This document shows, piece after piece, positions 44,011-54,465 of a DNA stretch of 64,000 nt. This stretch comes from Lelliottia sp. WAP21. GTDB lineage: Bacteria > Pseudomonadota > Gammaproteobacteria > Enterobacterales > Enterobacteriaceae. The stretch spans positions 56,724 through 120,723 of the forward strand of contig NZ_JAIWPG020000014.1 in assembly GCF_020532665.2 (NCBI RefSeq), given 5' to 3'. The position numbers and the translations under genes were made by a program. Below the pieces are notes generated by a model. That model searched no databases, was not told the origin of the DNA, and worked only from the letters and a program-made list of their open reading frames with translations. Each line of letters starts with the position of its first letter. Position 1 is the stretch's first letter.

Positions 44011-46305
44011 ATGACGACGCGTATTCAACACCTGAAAGAGGCACTGTTTGCCCACCCGCGGGAAATCTCGCTTGAGCGAGCCTTGCTCTATACGGCGAGT
44101 CACCGACAGACGGAAGGTGAACCCGTCATATTACGTCGGGCAAAAGCGACGGCCTACATACTTGATCATGTCGCTATCGCCATTCGTGATGAGGAACTGA
44201 TTGCAGGTAACCGAACGATAAAGCCACGGGCAGGGATAATGTCCCCTGAAATGGACCCGTACTGGTTGCTTAACGAACTGGAGCAATTTTCTACCCGGCC
44301 GCAGGATCGCTTCGACATCAGCGATGCGGATAAGCGTCTCTACAGGGAGGTCCTCTATCCGTACTGGGAAAAGCGGTCAATGAAGGATTTCATCAACAGT
44401 CAGATGACCGAAGAGGTCAACGCCGCGGTTGGTACGCAGATCTTTAGTATTAACCAGACGGATAAAGGTCAGGGGCATATCATCATCGATTACCCTCGTC
44501 TGCTTAACAATGGACTGGATGCGCTGGTTTCAGAGATGCGTGAGCACTGCCAGCGTGACGGTGATAATCCTTTCTATCAGGCGGCGCTTCTCCTGCTGGA
44601 GGCCTCGCAACGCCATATCTTACGTTACGCTGAGCTGGCGGACGAAATGGCTGAAAAAAGCGAAGCGCCACGGCGTCAGGAGCTGTTGGCTATCGCCGAC
44701 ATTTCGCGCCATAACGCCCATGATAAACCTGAGACGTTCTGGCAGGCGTGCCAGTTGTTCTGGTATATGAACATTATTTTGCAATATGAATCGAATGCCA
44801 GTTCGCTGTCTATTGGCCGTTTTGACCAATATATGTTGCCGTTTTATCAAGCCTCACTGGCGCAGGGAGAAAGCCCCGCATTTCTGCAAGAGTTACTCGA
44901 ATCGCTGTGGATAAAATGTAATGACATTGTCCTGCTGCGTTCGACAAGCAGCGCACGTTATTTCGCCGGATTCCCGACGGGCTATACCGCATTATTAGGG
45001 GGCCTGACCGAAAATGGCCGCAGCGCGGTTAACGTCCTCTCTTTTCTCTGTCTTGATGCCTATCAAAATACCCGGTTACCGCAGCCGAATCTGGGCGTGC
45101 GCATTAACGAACTTATCGATCGTGCCTTTTTGTTGAAAACCGCTGAGACCGTCCGCCTGGGTACCGGAATTCCGCAGATATTTAACGATGAAGTGATTGT
45201 CCCGGCATTTTTAAATCGCGGTGTCTCGCTGGAAGATGCGCGGGATTATGCCGTGGTGGGGTGTGTTGAATTGTCCATTCCGGGTCGGACGTATGGTCTT
45301 CACGATATTGCGATGTTCAATCTGCTAAAAGTGATGGAAATCGCGATACAGGAGAATGAGGGCAATGGTGCACTGAGCTACGAAGGTTTACTGGAGCATA
45401 TCCGTGCAAAAATTAATCACTATATTGCGCTGATGGTGGAAGGCAGCAATATCTGCGACGTCGGTCATCGTGACTGGGCGCCGGTTCCGCTTCTCTCATC
45501 CTTTATCAGCGATTGCCTGGAAAAAGGCAAAGATATCACCGAAGGTGGCGCACGTTATAACTTCTCTGGCGTGCAGGGTATCGGGATTGCCAATCTGAGT
45601 GACTCACTGCATGCGTTGAAAGGGTTGGTGTTTGAACAACAACGCTTAAGTTTTGATGAATTGCTGGCGGTATTAAAGGCAAATTTCGCGACTGACGAAG
45701 GTAAAAAAATTCGCGCCCGCCTGATTAACCGTTTCGAAAAGTACGGCAATGATATCGATGAGGTCGACAATATCAGCGCTGACCTGCTACGCCATTACTG
45801 TAAAGAGGTTGAAAAATATCGCAATCCGCGTGGCGGACAATTCACGCCGGGTTCGTACACCGTTTCGGCGCATGTGCCTTTAGGTGCAGTGGTGGGCGCG
45901 ACACCCGATGGTCGTCTTGCAGGAGAGCAGCTTGCAGATGGTGGGCTTTCGCCGATGCTGGGGCAAGACATGCAAGGACCCACTGCCGTCCTGAAATCAG
46001 TGAGTAAACTGGATAATTATCTCTTATCAAATGGCACGCTGTTGAATGTGAAGTTCACGCCAGCCACGCTGGAAGGCGATGCAGGGTTGCAGAAACTGGC
46101 CGATTTTTTGCGGGCGTTCACTCAACTGAAATTGCAGCATGTACAGTTTAATGTGGTGAATGCCGATACGCTGCGAGAAGCACAGTGTCGTCCGCAAGAT
46201 TTTGCGGGGCTGGTGGTACGGGTCGCCGGTTACAGTGCCTTCTTTGTCGAGCTATCGAAGGAGATACAGGATGATATTATCCGCCGCACCGCGCATCAGC
46301 TGTGA
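44011..46305 (+). CDS. pflD: Glycyl-radical enzyme PflD
   Basis: A 764-residue glycyl-radical enzyme. The radical glycine is Gly740 in VVRVAGYSAFFVELS. The active-site cysteine is Cys418 in VVGCVELSIPG, followed at +2 by Glu420. Pyruvate formate-lyases have adjacent Cys-Cys there, whereas the Cys-x-Glu pair is typical of glycerol/diol dehydratases and choline TMA-lyase. The historical name 'formate acetyltransferase 2' is therefore probably wrong. Oxygen-sensitive; needs activation by PflC, encoded next. It is embedded in PTS genes, so a phosphorylated polyol or related compound is a reasonable substrate guess. Confidence 0.93.
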   Translation: MTTRIQHLKEALFAHPREISLERALLYTASHRQTEGEPVILRRAKATAYILDHVAIAIRDEELIAGNRTIKPRAGIMSPEMDPYWLLNELEQFSTRPQDRFDISDADKRLYREVLYPYWEKRSMKDFINSQMTEEVNAAVGTQIFSINQTDKGQGHIIIDYPRLLNNGLDALVSEMREHCQRDGDNPFYQAALLLLEASQRHILRYAELADEMAEKSEAPRRQELLAIADISRHNAHDKPETFWQACQLFWYMNIILQYESNASSLSIGRFDQYMLPFYQASLAQGESPAFLQELLESLWIKCNDIVLLRSTSSARYFAGFPTGYTALLGGLTENGRSAVNVLSFLCLDAYQNTRLPQPNLGVRINELIDRAFLLKTAETVRLGTGIPQIFNDEVIVPAFLNRGVSLEDARDYAVVGCVELSIPGRTYGLHDIAMFNLLKVMEIAIQENEGNGALSYEGLLEHIRAKINHYIALMVEGSNICDVGHRDWAPVPLLSSFISDCLEKGKDITEGGARYNFSGVQGIGIANLSDSLHALKGLVFEQQRLSFDELLAVLKANFATDEGKKIRARLINRFEKYGNDIDEVDNISADLLRHYCKEVEKYRNPRGGQFTPGSYTVSAHVPLGAVVGATPDGRLAGEQLADGGLSPMLGQDMQGPTAVLKSVSKLDNYLLSNGTLLNVKFTPATLEGDAGLQKLADFLRAFTQLKLQHVQFNVVNADTLREAQCRPQDFAGLVVRVAGYSAFFVELSKEIQDDIIRRTAHQL

Positions 46306-47146
46306 CGTTATTGATACTCGTGCCGATGTGGCGCGTATTTTCAATATTCAACGTTATTCATTAAACGATGGGCGTGGGATCCGTACCGTCGTCTTTTTTA
46401 AAGGCTGTCCCCACTTTTGCCCCTGGTGCGCCAACCCTGAATCGATCTCGCCCAGGATTGAAACCGTACGGCGAACCAGCAAATGTCTGAACTGCACGCC
46501 CTGTGAGCGTGATGTCGATGAGTGCCCCTCGGGCGCATTTGAACGTATTGGTCGGGATATCACGCTGGATGAACTTGAGGCCGACGTGATGAAGGATGAT
46601 GTGTTCTTTCGCGCTTCGGGCGGAGGCGTGACGCTATCCGGTGGCGAAGTGCTCATGCAGGCTCCTTTTGCGACGCAGTTTTTGCAACGCCTGCGTCGTT
46701 ATGGTGTCCACACGGCCATTGAAACGGCAGGCGATGCGCCGCTTTCCCGGTTGTTGCCCCTTGCCCGTCAATGCGACGAAGTATTATTCGATTTAAAACT
46801 GATGGATGCAGAAAAGGCCTCTGAGCTACTGGGGATCAATTTACCCCGAGTTCAGGAGAATTTTCTGCAACTGGTCGCCGAAGGTATCAATGTCATTCCC
46901 CGCGTTCCTCTCATTCCTGGGTTTACGCTAAGTAAAACGAACATCGATCGTGTGCTGGCATTTCTGTTACCTTCAGGAATCAGGCAGCTGCACGTGTTGC
47001 CCTTCCATCAGTTTGGTGGGCCCAAATATCCGCTTCTGGGGCGAACCTGGACAATGAGCGCTGTGGCTCCCCCTGAGGATGATGAGGTAGACCTCGTTCG
47101 TCGAATGGCTGAGGCTGCCGGTTTTCAGGTCACAACAGGAGGCTGA
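46271..47146 (+). CDS. pflC: PflC, glycyl-radical enzyme activating enzyme
   Basis: A 291-residue radical SAM protein with the Cys-x3-Cys-x2-Cys motif in FKGCPHFCPWCANPE. A short extra cysteine cluster (KCLNCTPCERDVDEC) could hold a second iron-sulfur cluster, as in glycerol-dehydratase-type activases. The GGEVLMQ motif follows. It installs the radical on PflD Gly740. The start at 46271 is backed by AAGGAG seven bases upstream and lies 35 bases inside pflD, indicating coupled translation. Confidence 0.93.
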   Translation: MILSAAPRISCDVIDTRADVARIFNIQRYSLNDGRGIRTVVFFKGCPHFCPWCANPESISPRIETVRRTSKCLNCTPCERDVDECPSGAFERIGRDITLDELEADVMKDDVFFRASGGGVTLSGGEVLMQAPFATQFLQRLRRYGVHTAIETAGDAPLSRLLPLARQCDEVLFDLKLMDAEKASELLGINLPRVQENFLQLVAEGINVIPRVPLIPGFTLSKTNIDRVLAFLLPSGIRQLHVLPFHQFGGPKYPLLGRTWTMSAVAPPEDDEVDLVRRMAEAAGFQVTTGG

Positions 47147-47148
47147 AA

Positions 47149-47505
47149 ATGACAGCAATCGCGGGACGTTTTCTGGTCGCCGTTACCGCCTGTGTCAGCG
47201 GTGTTGCGCATACTTATATGGCAGCGGAGCGGCTCGAAAAACTCTGTTCACAGGAAAAGTGGACCGTCATGATTGAAACCCAGGGTGCGTTGGGCATCGA
47301 ACATGAACTCACCAATGAGGACATTAGCCGCGCTGATGTCGTGCTGCTTATTACGGATATCGATCTGGTCGGTTATGAGCGCTTTGCACATTGCCGCTAC
47401 GTAAAATGTGGCATTAACGCTTTTCTCCGCGAGCCACAAAAAGTGATGAGTGCCGCACGTAAGCTTATGACGGCCCCTCAGCAGACGCATTTTATTCTCG
47501 ATTAA
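47149..47505 (+). CDS. frwD: PTS fructose-type EIIB FrwD
   Basis: A 118-residue second EIIB-like protein with Cys15 in AVTACVSGVAHTYMAAERL, a near copy of FrwB's site. It starts two bases after the pflC stop. The 3' end overlaps yijO on the other strand by 14 bases. Confidence 0.92.
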   Translation: MTAIAGRFLVAVTACVSGVAHTYMAAERLEKLCSQEKWTVMIETQGALGIEHELTNEDISRADVVLLITDIDLVGYERFAHCRYVKCGINAFLREPQKVMSAARKLMTAPQQTHFILD

Positions 47506-48343
47506 TCGGCTTCCCGGTGAGCTGGCTGTGATACTGACGGCGATATTCAGAGGGGGAGCGCTCCGTATTTTTACGGAATAATCGACAGAAATAGTTACTG
47601 TCCACAAACCCGCACGCATGAGCCACTTCCTTCACTTTCAAATCATAGCCTTTGAGCAACTGACGGGCGCGCTCAAGCCGCACGTGTGTCAGATATTCAT
47701 TAAAACCGACCGATCCCGTTTTTTGAAAAAGGTGAGATAAATAATTGGGGGAGATATAAAACGCCTGGGCCACAAATTCACGTGTCAGCGGCGAGGCATA
47801 GTGCTCATCGATATACACCCGAATAGCCTCAAAGAGCGCCTGGCTGCGTGATGCCGTTTGGATCCGGCTACCGAGCAAATCAATGCAATGACTTAACAGG
47901 CTGGCAACGATAAGCCGGGCGGTTTGCTGATCCTGAGGCTGCATCTGCATCTCATGAAGCGTCTGAAGCAGAAATGAACCAATGCGCGGCCCGCGTCGGG
48001 CGACGTGCTGTCTGGCGAGATTGCGAACCTCAACTCCATCCCAGTGCAACAAACTAAACCCGAGCTGCTGCTTGCCAAAAAGAATGCTGAGCGTCGTGGC
48101 AGGTGATTGCCATTGAGGATAATTCCAGCCGCCCGCTGGCACATAAAGGACATCGTACTGCCTGAGTGCAGGGGTGAGGGCACCATCCTCAACCTGTCCT
48201 TCCAGAACAATCTCAAGACGTGGAAAGTCGACCTTCAGCGCCAGATCTGGCGGGGACGATACAGGGGACGAAAAATGCACCTGACGGAGGGGGGAAACTC
48301 CGCTGATGAGGTCAGTCAGAACCTGGCTGATATCGTGCTGCAT
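47492..48343 (-). CDS. yijO: YijO, AraC-family regulator
   Basis: A 283-residue AraC/XylS regulator: an N-terminal cupin-like sensing domain (DVLYVPAGGWNYPQW type segment), and a C-terminal pair of helix-turn-helix motifs (FVAQAFYISPNYLSHLFQKTG; HACGFVDSNYFCRLFRKN). AGGAG precedes ATG 48343; the longer frame to 48406 overlaps the ppc terminator and is rejected. Its position beside frwCB-pflDC-frwD suggests it controls that operon (inference). Confidence 0.9.
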   Translation of the reverse strand: MQHDISQVLTDLISGVSPLRQVHFSSPVSSPPDLALKVDFPRLEIVLEGQVEDGALTPALRQYDVLYVPAGGWNYPQWQSPATTLSILFGKQQLGFSLLHWDGVEVRNLARQHVARRGPRIGSFLLQTLHEMQMQPQDQQTARLIVASLLSHCIDLLGSRIQTASRSQALFEAIRVYIDEHYASPLTREFVAQAFYISPNYLSHLFQKTGSVGFNEYLTHVRLERARQLLKGYDLKVKEVAHACGFVDSNYFCRLFRKNTERSPSEYRRQYHSQLTGKPINRE

Positions 48344-48390
48344 AGTACTCCTGTCCACGAGGCTGAAAGGGAAAACCTTACCGTTAAGCC

Positions 48391-48420
48391 TAAAAAAAGG
48401 CCACACAATGTGTGGCCCCT
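48391..48420 (-). terminator. ppc terminator
   Basis: Minus-strand stem GGCCACACA/TGTGTGGCC followed by TTTTTTTA, 20 bases after the ppc stop. K-12 eptC, which lies between yijO and ppc there, is missing. Confidence 0.9.
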
Positions 48421-48437
48421 TTGAAGCAAAATGGAGA

Positions 48438-51089
48438 TTAACCCGTGTTACGCATACCCGCTGCGACGCCTGCGATCGTCACCATCAGCGCTTGTTCAAC
48501 GCGTGGGTCCGGATCATGACCTTCCTCTTCCGCTTTACGCGAGCGATAGAGAAGCTCTGCCTGCAGCACGTTCAGTGGGTCCGTATAGATGTTACGAAGC
48601 TGGATAGATTCGGCAATCCACGGCAGATCGGCCATCAGGTGTGAGTCGTTGGCGATAGCCAGCACCACTTTGATGTCATCTTCCAGCAGTTCACGAAGCT
48701 CTTTGCCCAGTGCCCACAGTTCAGGTTTAACCAGACGCTGATCGTAATATTCCGCCAGCCACAGGTCGGCTTTTGAGAACACCATCTCCAGCATGCCAAG
48801 ACGCGTGGAGAAGAATGGCCAGTCGCGGCACATCGTCTCCAGTTCACTTTGTTTACCGTCTTCCACCACTTTTTGCAGGGCCGCACCGGCACCCAGCCAG
48901 GCAGGCAACATCAGGCGGTTTTGCGTCCAGGCGAAGATCCACGGAATGGCGCGCAGGGATTCAACGCCACCGGTAGGGCGACGTTTAGCCGGGCGAGAGC
49001 CCAACGGGAGTTTACCCAACTCTTGCTCCGGCGTTGCCGAGCGGAAGTAAGGGACAAAATCTTTATTTTCACGGACGTAGCCACGATACAGTTCGCATGA
49101 AATGTCAGACAGTTCGTCCATGATATGACGCCAGGCATCTTTCGGCTCCGGCGGTGGCAGCAGGTTCGCTTCCAGAATGGCGCTGGTATAAAGCGACAGG
49201 CTGCTGATAGTCACTTCCGGCAAGCCGTACTTGAAGCGAATCATCTCGCCCTGCTCGGTGACGCGCAGGCCACCCTTCAGGCTGCCCGGTGGCTGGGAGA
49301 GCAGCGCGGCGTGAGCTGGCGCACCGCCACGACCAATCGAGCCGCCGCGACCGTGGAACAGCGTCAGTTCGATACCGGCTTTTTCGCAGGTTTTAATCAG
49401 GGCATCTTGCGCCTGATACTGTGCCCAGGAGGCCGCCATCACGCCCGCGTCTTTTGCGGAGTCGGAATAGCCAATCATGACCATCTGTTTGCCCTGGATA
49501 AAGCCGCGATACCAGTCGATGTTGAGCAACTGTGTCATGACATCGTTGGCGTTATTCAAGTCATCAAGGGTTTCAAACAGCGGCGCAACAGGCAGAGCAA
49601 AGCTGATACCGGCTTCTTTCAACAGCAGATGAACCGCCAGCACGTCAGACGGCGTTTTAGCCATGGAGATCACATAGGCCGCCACGGATCCTTTTGGTGC
49701 ATCGACGATCGCTTTACAGGTATTGAGCACTTCGCGGGTTTCTTCGCTCGGTTCCCAGCTGCGTGGCAGAAGAGGACGCTTTGAATTCAGCTCGCGGATC
49801 AGGAATGCCTGTTTATCGGCTTCTGACCAGCTTTCATAATCCCCGATGCCGAGATAGCGGGTCAGTTCACCCAGCGCTTCGGTGTGACGGGTACTTTCCT
49901 GACGCACATCGATACGCACCAGCGGAACGCCGAAGCATTTCACGCGGCGCAGGGTATCGAGCAGTTCACCGTTGGCGATGATGCCCATGCCACAGGCCTG
50001 AAGAGATTTATAACAGGCGTAAAGTGGATCCCACAGCTGCTCGTTCTGACTCAGTAATCCAGCCGGTTTCGGCAGACGCTGCCCCTTGAGCCGCGCTTCC
50101 AGCCAGGCCTGGGTTGCCAGCAACTGGCTACGCAGGTTTTTCAACAGATAACGGTAAGGCTCGGTGGCCCCCTCTTCTCCGACCAGCTCGAACAGTTCTG
50201 GTGTGGCTTCCACCATCGACAGTTCTGAGATCAACACCTGAATGTCTTTCAGGAACAGGTCGGTCGCTTTCCAGCGGCTCAGCAGGAGAACGTGACGGGT
50301 AATATCCGCCGTCACGTTTGGGTTACCGTCCCGGTCACCGCCCATCCAGGAGGTGAAACGGACCGGAACAAAATCAACCGGCAGACGGAAGCCCAGGTTC
50401 TCTTCCAGCTGTTCGTTCAGCTCGCGCAGGTAGTTAGGCACCCCTTCCCAGAGGCTGTTTTCAACGACGGCAAACCCCCATTTGGCTTCGTCGACCGGGC
50501 TTGGGCGGTGCTTACGAATTTCATCGGTGTGCCATGATTGCGCGATCAGCTGGCGCAGGCGACGCAGCAGCTGATTGCGTTCGTAGTCGGCAATTTCATT
50601 GTTATCTAACTGCTTGAGGCAACTGTTCACTTCGCCCATTTTGTGAATCAGCGTACGGCGGGTGATTTCGGTTGGGTGCGCCGTCAGAACCAGTTCCAGA
50701 GAAAGGGATTCCACGGCTTTTTTGATGGTTGCTTCGTCAAGATTGGGCTGGTCTTTCAGCTTTCTCAGCGTTTGGGCAATCACTTCCGGGTTGCTGGCGC
50801 CTTCGCCTTTTGGCGAAATGCTGTGGTATTGCTCAGCGGTGTTTGCCAGGTTAAGGAACTGGCTGAACGCACGTGCAACAGGCAGTAGCTCATCGTTTGA
50901 CAGGTTCTGCAGGGTGGTCAGCAGCTCCTGACGATTGGCTTCGTTTCCTGCACGGGAGGATTTCGACAGTTTACGGATGGTTTCAACGCGGTCGAGAATA
51001 TTTTCTCCCAGCGCATCCTTGATGGTATCTCCCAGCACTTTGCCGAGCATACTGACATTACTACGCAACGCGGAATATTGTTCGTTCAT
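48438..51089 (-). CDS. ppc: Phosphoenolpyruvate carboxylase
   Basis: An 883-residue anaplerotic enzyme converting phosphoenolpyruvate and bicarbonate to oxaloacetate, same length as in E. coli. Catalytic His138 lies in [10 protein letters not shown], the lysine in [13 protein letters not shown], and the arginine-rich loop in [12 protein letters not shown]. The C-terminus ends in the MRNTG tail that takes part in the aspartate inhibitor site. The 271 bp upstream holds its promoter and one palindromic repeat. Confidence 0.97.
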   Translation of the reverse strand: MNEQYSALRSNVSMLGKVLGDTIKDALGENILDRVETIRKLSKSSRAGNEANRQELLTTLQNLSNDELLPVARAFSQFLNLANTAEQYHSISPKGEGASNPEVIAQTLRKLKDQPNLDEATIKKAVESLSLELVLTAHPTEITRRTLIHKMGEVNSCLKQLDNNEIADYERNQLLRRLRQLIAQSWHTDEIRKHRPSPVDEAKWGFAVVENSLWEGVPNYLRELNEQLEENLGFRLPVDFVPVRFTSWMGGDRDGNPNVTADITRHVLLLSRWKATDLFLKDIQVLISELSMVEATPELFELVGEEGATEPYRYLLKNLRSQLLATQAWLEARLKGQRLPKPAGLLSQNEQLWDPLYACYKSLQACGMGIIANGELLDTLRRVKCFGVPLVRIDVRQESTRHTEALGELTRYLGIGDYESWSEADKQAFLIRELNSKRPLLPRSWEPSEETREVLNTCKAIVDAPKGSVAAYVISMAKTPSDVLAVHLLLKEAGISFALPVAPLFETLDDLNNANDVMTQLLNIDWYRGFIQGKQMVMIGYSDSAKDAGVMAASWAQYQAQDALIKTCEKAGIELTLFHGRGGSIGRGGAPAHAALLSQPPGSLKGGLRVTEQGEMIRFKYGLPEVTISSLSLYTSAILEANLLPPPEPKDAWRHIMDELSDISCELYRGYVRENKDFVPYFRSATPEQELGKLPLGSRPAKRRPTGGVESLRAIPWIFAWTQNRLMLPAWLGAGAALQKVVEDGKQSELETMCRDWPFFSTRLGMLEMVFSKADLWLAEYYDQRLVKPELWALGKELRELLEDDIKVVLAIANDSHLMADLPWIAESIQLRNIYTDPLNVLQAELLYRSRKAEEEGHDPDPRVEQALMVTIAGVAAGMRNTG

Positions 51090-51322
51090 AAAAGCCCAAT
51101 CACCCCATCATTTTTGTTTATGCCCAATCGAAAATCTTTTGGACATTATTTTGTCATCTCCCTTTATAAAGCCACGTAAAACCCCTGTCGTCAATTGCTG
51201 CGAAAACGGTTCAGCAAACGAATAAATGCGGGTAATTTACGAAATTTAATTCGCTTCGACTCAGATAAGAGATGCTTATGGGAATGTGACGAAGATCATG
51301 TGATGTGTTGCCCTTACCTTAA

Positions 51323-51343
51323 CCCTCTCCCACAGGGAGAGGG
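51323..51343. repeat. GC-rich palindrome between ppc and argE
   Basis: Perfect CCCTCTCCC-ACA-GGGAGAGGG stem-loop, 18 bases beyond the argE stop, probably contributing to argE transcript ends. Confidence 0.85.
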
Positions 51344-51360
51344 GATGGTTCGGAGCGGTT

Positions 51361-52512
51361 TTAATGCCAGCAGAAGTGGTGCACAACCTGCTTAATCAGT
51401 TCGCGCGTCGGTTTAATAAAGCGGGTTTCCAGATATTCGTCCGGCTGGTGAGCCTGGTTAATGGAGCCTGGGCCAAGGACCAGCGTCGGGCACAGAGTCT
51501 GAATAAACGGCGCTTCGGTGCAGTAGTTCACCACGTCGGTTTTTTCACCCAGCAGTTTTTCTACCACTTCAACCAGCTGGTGGTCGGGTGGGCATTCGTA
51601 ACCGGGAATGGGCGGATGCAGCTCGGAGACGGTCAGGCGGCCCGGCCAGCGCTCGCTCACCGGTGCCAGCGCGTCGGTCAACAGGCCGTCGAGGTCGCTC
51701 AGCGTCATACCCGGCAGCGGACGGATATCCATATGCAGTTCACAGCAGGCGCAGATGCGGTTGGAGGCGTCGCCCCCGTGCAGGCTACCGAGGTTCAGCG
51801 TCGGGTACGGAACGGTGAAAGCATCGTAGTGATAGCGTTCTTTCAGCGAGTCGCGAAGCTGCATTATCCGACCAATCGCATCGTGCATCAGCTCAATGGC
51901 ATTGACGCCGCGCGCCGGATCGCTGGAGTGGCCAGACTGGCCCAGCACGCGCACGGCGGTCGAAATATGGCCTTTGTGGGCGCGTATTGGCTGCAACGAC
52001 GTGGGTTCACCAATGATCGCGCAATCCGGACGAATCGTGGTGTTTTCAGAAAAATAACGCGCACCCGCCATGCTGGTCTCTTCATCCGCAGTGGCCAGAA
52101 TGTAGAGCGGCTTTTTCAGCGTCTTCACATCCACGTCACGCAACGCATCCAGAATAAAGGCAAAAAAGCCTTTCATGTCGGCCGTGCCCAGACCGTAGAG
52201 CTTGTTGTCATGCTCCGTCAGGGTAAAAGGATCGCGCGTCCAGCGTCCGTCATCAAAGGGGACAGTATCGGTATGGCCTGCCAGTAACAGGCCGCCCGCG
52301 CCCTCTCCGGTGCTGGCGAGCAGGTTGAATTTATGACGGGTTCCCGGGACGGGTTGAACTTCCACCTTAAAGCCTAAATCGCTAAACCAGCCAGCCAGCA
52401 TAGTGATTAAAGACTCATTGCTTTGGTCGAGTGCTTCTTCGGTTGCGCTGATGGACGGCGTGGCAATCAGGGCGCGGTAAATCTCGATAAAAGGCGGTAA
52501 ATTCATTTTCAT
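51361..52512 (-). CDS. argE: Acetylornithine deacetylase
   Basis: A 383-residue M20-family metallo-deacylase producing ornithine from N-acetylornithine. Metal-site motifs: [40 protein letters not shown], and a histidine near the C-terminal HQPDEYL. There are three close in-frame ATGs; the middle one (52512) gives the E. coli length and a nine-base spacing from AAGGT. It is divergent from argCBH across ARG boxes. Confidence 0.95.
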   Translation of the reverse strand: MKMNLPPFIEIYRALIATPSISATEEALDQSNESLITMLAGWFSDLGFKVEVQPVPGTRHKFNLLASTGEGAGGLLLAGHTDTVPFDDGRWTRDPFTLTEHDNKLYGLGTADMKGFFAFILDALRDVDVKTLKKPLYILATADEETSMAGARYFSENTTIRPDCAIIGEPTSLQPIRAHKGHISTAVRVLGQSGHSSDPARGVNAIELMHDAIGRIMQLRDSLKERYHYDAFTVPYPTLNLGSLHGGDASNRICACCELHMDIRPLPGMTLSDLDGLLTDALAPVSERWPGRLTVSELHPPIPGYECPPDHQLVEVVEKLLGEKTDVVNYCTEAPFIQTLCPTLVLGPGSINQAHQPDEYLETRFIKPTRELIKQVVHHFCWH

Positions 52513-52538
52513 TGTTGACATACCTTAGGTCGTGATAG

Positions 52539-52577
52539 TATCAATATTCATGCAGTAATTGTGAATAAAAATACACT
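52539..52577. promoter_or_regulatory. Paired ARG boxes (ArgR operator) between argE and argC
   Basis: Two 18-bp boxes separated by the typical 3 bp: TATCAATATTCATGCAGT (52539-52556, a moderate match) and TGTGAATAAAAATACACT (52560-52577, strong match to the TGAAT-N4-ATTCA-type consensus). Arginine-bound ArgR hexamer would shut both promoters. Confidence 0.88.
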
Positions 52578-52600
52578 AACGTTGATCGTAAAGGAACCCG

Positions 52601-53605
52601 ATGTTGAATACGCTGATTGTGGGCGCTAGCGGTTATGCGGGCGCAGAGCTTGTAAGCTACGTGAATCGCCATCCTCATATGACCATAACCGCTTTGACTG
52701 TGTCAGCGCAAAGCAATGATGCGGGAAAATTAATTTCCGATTTACATCCACAGCTTAAGGGTATCGTCGATCTTCCCTTGCAGCCGATGTCCGATATCAG
52801 CGAGTTTGTTGAGGGTGTGGATGTGGTGTTTCTGGCGACGGCCCATGAAGTCAGCCACGATCTGGCGCCACAGTTTTTGGCTGCGGGTTGCGTGGTATTT
52901 GATCTCTCTGGCGCGTTCCGTGTTAACGATAGTGCGTTTTACGAAAAATATTATGGTTTCACGCACCAGCATACCGATCTGCTTGCGCAGGCGGTGTATG
53001 GTCTGGCGGAGTGGAACGATGACAAAATCAAAGAAGCCAGTCTGGTTGCCGTACCAGGCTGCTATCCCACCGCTGCGCAGCTTTCGCTGAAGCCATTGAT
53101 CGATGCAGACCTGCTGGATCTTAGCCAGTGGCCGGTGATCAACGCCACCAGCGGCGTAAGCGGAGCAGGGCGCAAGGCTGCCATCGCGAATAGCTTCTGT
53201 GAGGTCAGCTTGCAGCCTTATGGCGTGTTCAATCACCGTCATCACCCTGAAATCACCACGCATCTGGGCGCGGATGTGATTTTCACGCCGCATCTGGGCA
53301 GCTTCCCGCGCGGAATTCTGGAAACTATCACCTGCCGCCTGAAGCCGGGCGTGACAAAAGAGCAGGTGAACGAAGCCTTTACGCAGGCGTATGCGGACAA
53401 ACCGCTGGTACGTCTGTACGACAAAGGTGTGCCGGCCCTGAAAAACGTGGTTGGCCTGCCTTTCTGCGATATCGGTTTCGCGGTGCAGGGTGAGCACCTG
53501 ATTGTGGTGGCTGCGGAAGACAATTTACTGAAAGGTGCTGCCGCCCAGGCAATGCAGTGTGCAAATATTCGTTTTGGCTACGCTGAAACCCAGGCTCTTA
53601 TTTAA
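52601..53605 (+). CDS. argC: N-acetyl-gamma-glutamyl-phosphate reductase
   Basis: A 334-residue NADPH-dependent reductase. The nucleotide motif [11 protein letters not shown] is at 8-18. Catalytic Cys154 lies in [12 protein letters not shown], and the later histidine in FNHRHHPEI. First gene of argCBH, with AAAGGAA as ribosome site. Confidence 0.96.
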   Translation: MLNTLIVGASGYAGAELVSYVNRHPHMTITALTVSAQSNDAGKLISDLHPQLKGIVDLPLQPMSDISEFVEGVDVVFLATAHEVSHDLAPQFLAAGCVVFDLSGAFRVNDSAFYEKYYGFTHQHTDLLAQAVYGLAEWNDDKIKEASLVAVPGCYPTAAQLSLKPLIDADLLDLSQWPVINATSGVSGAGRKAAIANSFCEVSLQPYGVFNHRHHPEITTHLGADVIFTPHLGSFPRGILETITCRLKPGVTKEQVNEAFTQAYADKPLVRLYDKGVPALKNVVGLPFCDIGFAVQGEHLIVVAAEDNLLKGAAAQAMQCANIRFGYAETQALI

Positions 53606-53611
53606 GGTGTG

Positions 53612-54388
53612 ATGATGAATCCATTAATTATCAAACTCGGTGGTGTACTGCTGGACAGCGAAGAAGCGCTGGAGCGTCTTTTTACCGCGCTGGTGAACTA
53701 TCGCGAGTCACATCAACGTCCGCTGGTGATTGTTCACGGTGGCGGCTGTGTGGTGGATGAGCTGATGAAAGGGCTGAACCTGCCGGTGAAAAAGAAAAAC
53801 GGCCTGCGCGTTACCCCTGCCGACCAGATTGGCATCATTACCGGCGCGTTAGCCGGAACGGCGAACAAAACGCTGCTGGCCTGGGCGAAAAAACATCATA
53901 TCGCGTCGGTGGGTCTCTACCTCGGCGATGGCGATAGCGTAAAAGTGACTCAGCTTGATGAAGAACTGGGTCACGTTGGACTGGCCACGCCGGGATCGCC
54001 TACGCTGATTAACACACTGCTGGAAGGCGGATTCCTGCCGGTGGTGAGCTCCATCGGGGTGACCGAAGAAGGGGAGCTGATGAACGTGAACGCTGACCAG
54101 GCCGCCACCGCGCTGGCCTCAACGCTCGGCGCCGATCTGATTCTGCTCTCAGACGTCAGCGGTATTCTGGATGGAAAAGGCCAGCGTATCGCCGAAATGA
54201 CCGCCGCGAAGGCGGAGCAGCTGATTGATCAGGGCATCATCACCGATGGCATGATCGTTAAGGTGAATGCGGCGCTGGATGCGGCCCGTACGCTGGGGCG
54301 TCCGGTGGATATCGCCTCCTGGCGCCACGCAGATCAACTGCCAGCGCTGTTCAACGGCACGCCGATCGGCACGCGTATTCTGGCATAA
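53612..54388 (+). CDS. argB: N-acetylglutamate kinase
   Basis: A 258-residue amino-acid kinase. Lys8 and the glycine loop (IIKLGGVLL) bind ATP, and [13 protein letters not shown] binds acetylglutamate. The start is chosen at 53612 (MMNP, E. coli length); GTG 53609 and ATG 53615 are possible alternatives. It lacks the N-terminal helix of arginine-sensitive hexameric kinases, consistent with feedback control resting on ArgA. Confidence 0.95.
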   Translation: MMNPLIIKLGGVLLDSEEALERLFTALVNYRESHQRPLVIVHGGGCVVDELMKGLNLPVKKKNGLRVTPADQIGIITGALAGTANKTLLAWAKKHHIASVGLYLGDGDSVKVTQLDEELGHVGLATPGSPTLINTLLEGGFLPVVSSIGVTEEGELMNVNADQAATALASTLGADLILLSDVSGILDGKGQRIAEMTAAKAEQLIDQGIITDGMIVKVNAALDAARTLGRPVDIASWRHADQLPALFNGTPIGTRILA

Positions 54389-54403
54389 GTATTTTTCAGA
54401 ACC

Positions 54404-54435
54404 TGTAGGCCGGATAAGCGCAGCGCCATCCGGTA
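54404..54435. repeat. REP element between argB and argH
   Basis: TGTAGGCCGGATAAGCG followed by CAGCGCCATCCGGTA, a single typical REP palindrome of the E. coli type. It lies inside the arg operon and may tune the argB/argH mRNA ratio. Confidence 0.85.
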
Positions 54436-54465
54436 ATGAATTCAAAGATATTAAGGAAGCATGTT

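Noticed and set aside
46160..46270. Longer PflC start inside pflD
   Set aside because: The extra residues are Arg-rich shadow translation of pflD; the AAGGAG site marks 46271.
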